Assembly: GCF_024662015.1 (NCBI RefSeq)
Contig: NZ_CP102480.1
Span: 496,001-560,000 of the forward strand
Length of the DNA: 64,000 nucleotides
Origin: Nisaea acidiphila
GTDB taxonomy: Bacteria > Pseudomonadota > Alphaproteobacteria > Thalassobaculales > Thalassobaculaceae
Direction of reading: 5' to 3'
Shown piece by piece: positions 18,017 through 24,046 of the stretch. Made by a program: the position numbers and the translations under genes. The number at the start of each line of letters is the position of its first letter. Positions within the stretch are counted from its first letter, which is position 1. The notes under the pieces were generated by a model, which ran no database searches, had not been told where the DNA came from, and saw only the letters and a program-made list of their open reading frames with translations.

Positions 18017-19165
18017 TCAGTTCCTTTCCATGCGCGCCGGCAACTCGTCCACCGTCGCGAGCAAGACATCCACCAGACTGCGGCCGAGCGCTTTCGAGCG
18101 CGCCCCGTCCCAGCCATGTACCGGGTCCGGCTGGTTGTCCGCGTCCTTGAACGGCATCTCCAGCGTCATGGACAGCGCGCCCAGCCTGTTTGCGATATGC
18201 CCGGTCGAGGTCGTGAGATTGCCCTTGCCCGGTGCCGGTTTCGGGTAACCGTGTTCGGTCTGGAAGTCCGGGTTGATCGCGGCATAGACGGCCTGGAACC
18301 GGTCCAGCATCGTAACATGGGCGTCGGCGATGCCCGGAACGCCATAGCTTCCGGCTATGAAGTTGTAGGGAATCGCCTCGTCGCCGTGCACGTCGAAGGA
18401 GAGATCGATGCCACGCGCCGCCATCTCTTCCAGGACGCAGAGAACCTCGGGGCTCTTCTCCTCGCTCGGCTCGGCCCATTCGCGGTTCAGGTTCACTCCG
18501 AGCGCGTTGGTCCGCAGGTGCCCGCGCCGGGTTCCGTCCGGGTTCATGTTCGGCACGGCGTAGATCACCGCCTTTTCAAGCAGCGCCCGGCTGGTCCCGT
18601 CCGTCTCGTCGAGCAGGCGCTCGACGAAGCCCTCCATGTACCATTCCGCCATCGGCTCGCCCGGATGCTGGCGTGCGAATACCCAGAGCGCCTTCTTCCC
18701 GTCCGCCGCCTCGCCGAGGGTCAGAAGATCGATCGTCTGCCCCTCGTAGGTTTCGCCGATCACTTCGGCCGTGCAGCGACCGGAGAGCTGGGCGGAGGCG
18801 ATCAGGTCCTGATGCCGCTCCATGGAATAGGGCTCGAAATAGGCGTACCAGACATAGTCCGCCTCCGGGACGTGGCGGATGGTCAGCTCGGTGCCGTCAT
18901 AGGAGGTCGGGACCCGGAACCAGGTTTCCCGGTCGTAGGAGGCACAGACGCGGTAATTCTCCCAGCCCTTCGGATAGCTCGATCCGCCCGCGTTCAGGAT
19001 CCGCATCGTCACCCCGCGCCCGGCCGCCCCGGAGAGGCGGAAATGGAACCACTGGTAAAAGTCCGACTGGTTGTCCTTGCGGATGCGGAGCTGGATGTCG
19101 TTCGGATCGTCCAGCGAGACGGTCTCGATATTGCCGCTGTCGAAAGCGGCGTCGATACGCAGCAT
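18017..19165 (-). CDS. M14-family carboxypeptidase, AGBL/cytosolic-carboxypeptidase-like
   Basis: This 382-residue metallocarboxypeptidase starts at the ATG at 19165 with GGGAG upstream; ATG 19180 is the alternative. The N-terminal 110 residues form the beta-sandwich typical of Nna1/CCP enzymes (FYQWFHFRLSG, YPKGWENYRVCASYD). The zinc ligands are H and E in ARQHPGEPMAEW (about residue 165) and a later His in SFDVHGDEA. The substrate Arg region is NLNREWAEP, and the catalytic Glu is in MTLEMPF. Bacterial CCPs remove C-terminal acidic residues. It leads the seven-gene operon, so it may release the amino acid oxidised by the downstream dehydrogenase. Confidence 0.88.
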   Translation of the reverse strand: MLRIDAAFDSGNIETVSLDDPNDIQLRIRKDNQSDFYQWFHFRLSGAAGRGVTMRILNAGGSSYPKGWENYRVCASYDRETWFRVPTSYDGTELTIRHVPEADYVWYAYFEPYSMERHQDLIASAQLSGRCTAEVIGETYEGQTIDLLTLGEAADGKKALWVFARQHPGEPMAEWYMEGFVERLLDETDGTSRALLEKAVIYAVPNMNPDGTRRGHLRTNALGVNLNREWAEPSEEKSPEVLCVLEEMAARGIDLSFDVHGDEAIPYNFIAGSYGVPGIADAHVTMLDRFQAVYAAINPDFQTEHGYPKPAPGKGNLTTSTGHIANRLGALSMTLEMPFKDADNQPDPVHGWDGARSKALGRSLVDVLLATVDELPARMERN

Positions 19166-19285
19166 GGGAACTCCCGGCATGTGTGAGCGGGCGAGGTTAC
19201 TGATGCGCGTACCGTTTGAGAAGGTGAAAGCAAGCGACGGTTCTGTGCGGTGGAGGAATGAAAGGAATATCGGTCCTCCGCCGGG

Positions 19286-19600
19286 TCAAAAACGCTCCGG
19301 GCGCACGACGTCCACGTTCGAAACCGTGATCAGTCCGGCGCGCGCATTGACGAACTCGAAGACGGATTTGAGCACCGCCTCTTTGTGCTGGGCGTCGAGA
19401 ATGCACCAGATCATCATCATGCCCTCCGCTCCGGCGATCTGGCCGTCGCGTGTCCAGATCCCGTTGAGACCGCTGCCGCCCTGCACCGGAAGGATTGTAT
19501 ATCCATTCACGCCGGGAAGAGTGTCGAGGAGCGTTCCCAGCCTCGGCACGGCAAGCTGCTCGATCAGTATATCCAGACGGACTTTCGGATGGGTTTCCAT
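19286..19600 (-). CDS. SbtB-like PII-family regulatory protein
   Basis: The product has 104 residues, with ATG 19600 preferred because GAGGAG precedes it; ATG 19612 overlaps the sbtA stop as ATGA. The sequence fits a PII-like ferredoxin fold: VRLDILIEQLAV in strand 1, then GVNGYTILPVQGGSGLNGIW in the T-loop and nucleotide region, and ITVSNVDVVRPERF at the end. SbtB proteins bind adenyl nucleotides and gate the bicarbonate transporter SbtA. The C-terminal cysteine-containing R-loop of cyanobacterial SbtB is absent. Its position directly after an sbtA homologue is the strongest argument for the call. Confidence 0.78.
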   Translation of the reverse strand: METHPKVRLDILIEQLAVPRLGTLLDTLPGVNGYTILPVQGGSGLNGIWTRDGQIAGAEGMMMIWCILDAQHKEAVLKSVFEFVNARAGLITVSNVDVVRPERF

Positions 19601-19608
19601 GGCGCTCC

Positions 19609-20625
19609 TCATTGGCTGCCGCCGGCAAACAGCCTATCCGCGATCGCGATGTAGAGCGGAATACCGACGATGACATTGAAAGGAAAGGTAATGCCCAGCG
19701 ACAGCGTCGTGTAGATGACGGGGTTCGCCTTCGGCAGCGCGAGCCGCATGGCCGCCGGAACGGCGATATAGGATGCGCTTGCAGCCAGCACCATCAAGAG
19801 GGCCTTCCCGGCCGGCGAGAGATCGATCGGCCAGACGGCGAGCGCCATGAGCGCGGCCCCAACGAGGGGCATGTAGAGTCCGAAGAGAACGGTCCCGGTA
19901 CCGATCGCGCGGCGGTTCTGCGCCAGCCCACGCCCGGCGACCGCACCCATATCGAGGAGGAACAGGCACAGCACCCCCTTGAAGGGATCGACCACGAACG
20001 GCTTGATATCCGTCATCCCCTTCTCCCCGGTAATCCAGCCAATGGCCAGGGCACCGAGCAGGACGACCACGGAACTGTTCAGAACCGCTTCGCGTACGGA
20101 GAGACGGGCCTCTTCCGGCGCCGGTCCGGCGGCCGCTCCGGTCTCCGACCGCCCACGTGACGCGAGCCAGAGACCGACGATGATGGCCGGTGCCTCCATG
20201 GCGGCCGCGACGGCGACAAGGATGCCTTCCGCTTGCTCACCGCGGTCCGTGAGGACCTGGATCGCGGTCAGAAACGTCACGATGCTGATCGATCCATAAT
20301 GCGCGGCGACCGCCGCCGCATCCGTACGCCCGAGCCCGCTGGCTGCCCGCAACGCGGCGAAGCCGAGGATCGGGAAGGCCGCGCTGAAAGCTACGCCAAT
20401 CAGTAGCGGTGCGATGCTGGCCGGGCCGACCCCGCTATCCGCCATGCCGACGCCCCCTTTGAAGCCGATCGCCAGCATCAGATAGAGCGCGACCGTTTTG
20501 GCGATCGGTTGCGGCAGGGAAAGATCGACGCGGGCAAGTGCTGCGAGGAAGCCAAGGAGGAAGAAAAGGACGACCGGAGAGCCCAGAGTGCCGCCGGCGA
20601 TCGACAGAAGATTGCTGAATTCCAT
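19609..20625 (-). CDS. sbtA: SbtA-family Na+-dependent bicarbonate transporter
   Basis: This inner-membrane protein of about 338 residues has ten predicted helices in two inverted halves, the SbtA (DUF897) layout. Characteristic motifs are LPQPIAKTVALYLMLAIGFKGG in the first half, HYGSISIVTFLTAI near the middle and LAASASYIAVPAAMRLALP in the second half. A GTG at 20631 is an alternative start. The family imports bicarbonate using the sodium gradient. It lies 57 bases after nhaA and overlaps or abuts an SbtB-like gene. No RuBisCO or carboxysome gene is in the window, so the role here is probably anaplerotic bicarbonate supply or pH control. Confidence 0.87.
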   Translation of the reverse strand: MEFSNLLSIAGGTLGSPVVLFFLLGFLAALARVDLSLPQPIAKTVALYLMLAIGFKGGVGMADSGVGPASIAPLLIGVAFSAAFPILGFAALRAASGLGRTDAAAVAAHYGSISIVTFLTAIQVLTDRGEQAEGILVAVAAAMEAPAIIVGLWLASRGRSETGAAAGPAPEEARLSVREAVLNSSVVVLLGALAIGWITGEKGMTDIKPFVVDPFKGVLCLFLLDMGAVAGRGLAQNRRAIGTGTVLFGLYMPLVGAALMALAVWPIDLSPAGKALLMVLAASASYIAVPAAMRLALPKANPVIYTTLSLGITFPFNVIVGIPLYIAIADRLFAGGSQ

Positions 20626-20647
20626 AGACACGCACTTTGAATAAGAT

Positions 20648-20678
20648 TTGCCCCGGCCGCACGACGCGACCGGGGCAA
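20648..20678 (-). terminator. Hairpin between nhaA and sbtA
   Basis: TTGCCCCGG at 20648-20656 pairs with CCGGGGCAA at 20670-20678, and three more pairs extend the stem past one mismatch. It lies 11 bases after the nhaA stop on the minus strand. No clean T-run follows, so it may be a weak terminator, a processing site or a read-through attenuator that lowers sbtA expression relative to nhaA. Confidence 0.45.
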
Positions 20679-20688
20679 GTGGGAGGGT

Positions 20689-21897
20689 CTAAGCCGTCGC
20701 CGGCGCAGCCCGCGTGGTCACTGCAGACCGGGCGGTCGCCCATTTGAGCACCGCAAAGCCGAGCAGACCGGAAAGTATGCTGCCGCTCATTACGCCGAGA
20801 CGTACGGCGCGCGCATGTTCAACGTCGCTGAAGGCGAGCGTGCCGATGAAGAGGCTCATGGTGAAGCCGATACCGGCCAGCAGCGAGACACCGTAGATCT
20901 GCCGGAAATCCGTACCTTTCGGCAAGCGGCTGAGACCGGATCTCACGGCGAGGTAAGCAAAGCCGAAAACCCCGATCTGCTTGCCGACAAACAATCCCAG
21001 CGCAATGCCGAGCGGAAGCGGCGCCAAAAGGTCGGCAAAGGAAAGGCCCGCGAGCGGAATGCCCGCATTGGCGAAGGCGAAGACCGGCATGATGAAGAAA
21101 CCGACCCAGGGCTTCAGGCCGTGCTCGAGGCGAACCAGCGGAGAATCCTCGTCTTCCCTGGAATTCAGCGGGATCGTCAGACCGATGATGACGCCTGCCA
21201 GCGTGGCGTGAACGCCGGATTTCAAGACCGCCACCCACATCACCGCGCCGACCAGCACGTACGGAGCAACCCTTGTGACACCGAGCCGGTTCATAGCGAC
21301 GAGCACGGCGGCGCCAAGCGCGCCCGAGAGCAGCGCAATTTCGGAAAGGTCGGCGGTATAGAACAGCGCGATGATCACGATGGCACCGAGATCGTCGATG
21401 ATTGCCAGCGAGAGCAGGAAGACCTTGAGCGCCGGCGGCACGCCCTTGCCGAGCAGGGCGAGGACGCCGAGCGCAAAGGCGATATCGGTCGCGGCGGGGA
21501 TCGCCCAGCCCTGCATTTCCACTGTCATGCCCCAGGTGAAGAACAGAAAGACCAGAGCGGGCATCGCCATACCGCCGATCGCAGCGACGGTCGGCAGCGC
21601 CGCCTCACGGGGATCGGAGAGATGTCCCTCCACCAGCTCGCGTTTGATCTCGAGGGCGACATAGAAGAAGAAAATCGCCATCAGACCGTCGTTGATCCAC
21701 AAGAGCAGCGGCTTATCGATCAGGAGTTCGCCGACCGCGAAGGTTACCGGCGTTTCCAGCAGCCCGTCATAGAGCCAGGCGAGCGAGGAGTTATCGAGCA
21801 CCAGCGCGACGATCGCGGACAGAAACAAGAGAACGCCGGGAGCTGCCTCGTGGCGCAGCAAGGCGAACGGGGAACGCAAAGCAGCGGAAGCCGACAT
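20689..21897 (-). CDS. nhaA: NhaA Na+/H+ antiporter
   Basis: This 402-residue antiporter exchanges two protons for one sodium ion across the inner membrane. It has about 12 helices. Family landmarks are the N-terminal LRHEAAPGVLLFLSAIVAL, the region INDGLMAIFFFYVALEIKRELVEG, and the paired functional aspartates in ATDIAFALGVLALLGKG and LSLAIIDDLGAIVIIALFY. The last segment of helix 11, LLAGIGFTMSLFIGTLAF, is also present. The downstream sbtA homologue consumes the sodium gradient that NhaA affects. It is divergent from a small helix-turn-helix gene, with an AT-rich 114-base spacer. Confidence 0.95.
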   Translation of the reverse strand: MSASAALRSPFALLRHEAAPGVLLFLSAIVALVLDNSSLAWLYDGLLETPVTFAVGELLIDKPLLLWINDGLMAIFFFYVALEIKRELVEGHLSDPREAALPTVAAIGGMAMPALVFLFFTWGMTVEMQGWAIPAATDIAFALGVLALLGKGVPPALKVFLLSLAIIDDLGAIVIIALFYTADLSEIALLSGALGAAVLVAMNRLGVTRVAPYVLVGAVMWVAVLKSGVHATLAGVIIGLTIPLNSREDEDSPLVRLEHGLKPWVGFFIMPVFAFANAGIPLAGLSFADLLAPLPLGIALGLFVGKQIGVFGFAYLAVRSGLSRLPKGTDFRQIYGVSLLAGIGFTMSLFIGTLAFSDVEHARAVRLGVMSGSILSGLLGFAVLKWATARSAVTTRAAPATA

Positions 21898-22011
21898 GTG
21901 ATATCCTGCGATAGAAAAGCAACAAACCGCTACTTATTTAGAGCACCGAATAAGAATTTCAATAAACAGCTATAAAATGATACAAACGGATGAAAACAAG
22001 AAAATGACGTC

Positions 22012-22197
22012 ATGCTCAGCAAGCCGCTCCTGACCATCCACGAGGTCTCGGACCTCTTGAAAATGAAGGAAAGCACGGTCCGCAATTGGATCCGCGACGG
22101 CGAACTGCGCGCGATCAAGATGGGTCGGGACTGGCGGGTGGCGGTTAAGGACCTGGAGGCCTATCTGAACGCTCACGCTAACAGACCGGAGACGTAG
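22012..22197 (+). CDS. Small excisionase/MerR-type helix-turn-helix protein
   Basis: The 61-residue product consists almost wholly of a winged helix-turn-helix of the excisionase (HTH_17) type: LTIHEVSDLLKMKESTVRNWIRDGELRAIKMGRDWRV, then a short helix DLEAYLNAH. The fold binds DNA. No integrase, att site or phage gene is nearby, so it is likely a stand-alone regulator and not a phage excisionase. It is divergent from nhaA, which makes regulation of the antiporter operon possible but unproven. Confidence 0.8.
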   Translation: MLSKPLLTIHEVSDLLKMKESTVRNWIRDGELRAIKMGRDWRVAVKDLEAYLNAHANRPET

Positions 22198-22291
22198 GAG
22201 ACGTTTGAGGCGGCGTCCGCGCCCGTCGCGGGTCCGCGATTGCGCAGGAACCGGTCTCCGGTTTCCGCCAGCGGGAGAAAGCGGAAAAAAC

Positions 22292-22594
22292 TCAGCGCTT
22301 GCGGACGAATTCGGTCCGGAGCACCAGGCCCTTGATGCCTTCGTACTTGCAGTCGATCTCTTCCGGATTGCCGGTCAGCCGGATCGACTTGATGACCGTG
22401 CCCTGCTTCAGGGTCTGCCCGGCGCCTTTCACCTTGAGATCCTTGATCAGCGTCACCGAGTCTCCGTCGGCCAGCTCGTTGCCGGCCGCGTCGCGCACGG
22501 CATTCGCCGCCGCCTGTTCGGCTGCGACCTCGGAGGCCGGGCGCCATTCGCCGGTCGCCTCGTCATAGACGTATTCGTCATCCTGATCGGACAT
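22292..22594 (-). CDS. PhnA/YjdM-family protein lacking the zinc ribbon
   Basis: This 100-residue protein starts at the ATG at 22594; the longer frame to 22645 has no family support. The C-terminal two thirds match the PhnA (YjdM) domain: NELADGDSVTLIKDLKVKG, then GTVIKSIRLTGN and IDCKYEGIKGLVLRTEFVRK. The N-terminal zinc ribbon with four cysteines found in E. coli PhnA is replaced by an acidic DDEYVYDEATGEWRPAS segment, and only one Cys remains. Despite the name, a role in phosphonate use is not established for this family. Confidence 0.82.
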   Translation of the reverse strand: MSDQDDEYVYDEATGEWRPASEVAAEQAAANAVRDAAGNELADGDSVTLIKDLKVKGAGQTLKQGTVIKSIRLTGNPEEIDCKYEGIKGLVLRTEFVRKR

Positions 22595-22669
22595 GGGATC
22601 TCTTTCCGGAAGGAAGTTGAAGGCCTTCCTTATACGCCGGGACACCGCAGAGGCAATCCCGCCCCTGCC

Positions 22670-23164
22670 TCAGACCTCCTCTTCCGGCACGCCCTGCCGG
22701 CCCGGATAATCGATCACGGTGATCAGCTGGTCGACCGCGTCGCTGCCCTGGCCCATCGGGGCCGTCACGGATTCGAAGGAGGTCCAGGAATTGCTCGGCG
22801 CCCAGATCATCCGGCCCTTGCGGAACACCGGCACCGCCCGGCCGGCCGTCTCGCGGTAGCGTTCCAGCATGGCCTCGGCGCCGATCCCGTAACTGCTTTC
22901 GGAGACGTATTTCCGGCTGAGGTCGCGCCCGACCGCCTCGACGATCTCGGTACCGATGATCCGGTGATAGAAGTCACGCCCGCCGTCGATGACCTCGACG
23001 ATCTGCACATGGCCGATCCAGGGCCTGAGGCTCTCCGGCGTGAAATGTTCGCGGTCCGGCACCGGGCTGTCGCCACAACATTCCTTCCAGAACTCATAGA
23101 AGGAGTGGATGAGCGGGCTGGTCATCTCGGCCTCGGAGACGATATCGGAGACGGCGGTGTTCAA
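22670..23164 (-). CDS. PAS-domain protein
   Basis: The product has 164 residues with a single PAS-like domain of the type common in alphaproteobacteria (PAS_5 family): LRPWIGHVQIVEVIDGGRDFYHRIIGTEIVEAVG and later VFRKGRMIWAPSNSW. No output domain, kinase or diguanylate cyclase segment is attached, so it is a stand-alone sensor or adaptor. No membrane segment is seen. The final 30 residues are polar. Ligand and partner are unknown. Confidence 0.78.
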   Translation of the reverse strand: MNTAVSDIVSEAEMTSPLIHSFYEFWKECCGDSPVPDREHFTPESLRPWIGHVQIVEVIDGGRDFYHRIIGTEIVEAVGRDLSRKYVSESSYGIGAEAMLERYRETAGRAVPVFRKGRMIWAPSNSWTSFESVTAPMGQGSDAVDQLITVIDYPGRQGVPEEEV

Positions 23165-23324
23165 ATCCGTTCCGCCCCGTCTCGGACGTCACTGTGCTGT
23201 GCGTGCCCGCGCACCGCGCCCCACCGGCTTGCTCTCATCTAAGAACCGTCCCACAACATAAACTGGTAATCGAATCTATCGAATTCGAGAGAGCCGGGCA
23301 AACATGTCCGGAAACACGTTCCCG

Positions 23325-23957
23325 TCAGCCTTTCAGCGCGAGGTAGCCCCCGGCGGCGACGAAGAACCCGCCCGCCAGCATCTTCGCCTTGCGGGCATGG
23401 GCGAAGCCGGACGCCCGAGCGGCCAGCCTTTGCGCGGCGAAGGCATAGACCACTTTCACGCTCCCGACCGCGGCGACGCAGAGCGCCGAAAGCAGCGCGA
23501 TATCGCCGCTGGAGAGCGCCGCGAGGTCGAGGAAGGTCGGCAGCAGACTCGCATAGAAGAAGATCGCCTTCACGTCGCCGAGCGTCAGCAGCAGCCCCGC
23601 CACGAAGCTTCCCGGAAGACCGCCCCATGCGGCGCGTGGCACCTCCGGCACGGCCTGCTCTTGCTCTCGACGGAGCTGGCCGCGGATCAGGGAAATTCCG
23701 AACCAGACGAGATAGGCCGCCGCGGCGTAGCGGATCAGCGCGAAGAACGCGCCGAGCTCCGCCGCCAGCGCCGTCATGCCGAGCACCGCCAGCGCGATGA
23801 AGATCAGATCCCCCGCGACGATCCCGAGCGACACCGCGAGCCCGTACGGCACACCCGAGACGGCCGAACGCGCCACCACCAGCGCGACGCTGGAACTCGG
23901 CAGCGCGGCCATGGCGGCCAGAACGAGGAAGAGCGTGAGCGCGCTGAACAGGGTCAT
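23325..23957 (-). CDS. LysE-family amino-acid exporter
   Basis: This 210-residue protein has six hydrophobic helices. The ATG at 23957 is chosen because a longer reading from 23990 would begin inside the acnB terminator hairpin. LysE/RhtB features include the early LPSSSVALVVARSAVSGVPYGLAVSLGIVAGDL segment and AAAYLVWFGISLIRGQLR after helix 3. The family exports basic or other amino acids driven by the proton gradient. No LysG-type regulator is adjacent. The substrate is not determined. Confidence 0.85.
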   Translation of the reverse strand: MTLFSALTLFLVLAAMAALPSSSVALVVARSAVSGVPYGLAVSLGIVAGDLIFIALAVLGMTALAAELGAFFALIRYAAAAYLVWFGISLIRGQLRREQEQAVPEVPRAAWGGLPGSFVAGLLLTLGDVKAIFFYASLLPTFLDLAALSSGDIALLSALCVAAVGSVKVVYAFAAQRLAARASGFAHARKAKMLAGGFFVAAGGYLALKG

Positions 23958-23978
23958 CGGCGGGAGATCCCGGACAAG

Positions 23979-24009
23979 AAAAAGGAGCATGCCAGAATAG
24001 GCATGCTCC
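23979..24009 (-). terminator. Intrinsic terminator of acnB
   Basis: A perfect 9-base inverted repeat, GGAGCATGC (23984-23992) and GCATGCTCC (24001-24009), encloses an 8-base loop. On the minus strand, reading away from acnB, it is followed directly by TTTTTCTT. Stem plus T-run is the classic rho-independent form, 37 bases after the acnB stop. Confidence 0.85.
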
Positions 24010-24046
24010 CCGATCTTTGGAAATCCGCCGCGTCGCGGCGCTTAGC

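Noticed and set aside
19609-20625. Evidence for autotrophic CO2 fixation
   Set aside because: The bicarbonate transporter alone does not imply it; no RuBisCO, phosphoribulokinase or carboxysome genes occur in the window.
22012-22197. Phage excisionase as sign of a prophage
   Set aside because: No integrase, structural phage gene or attachment-site duplication is nearby; the fold is also used by ordinary regulators.
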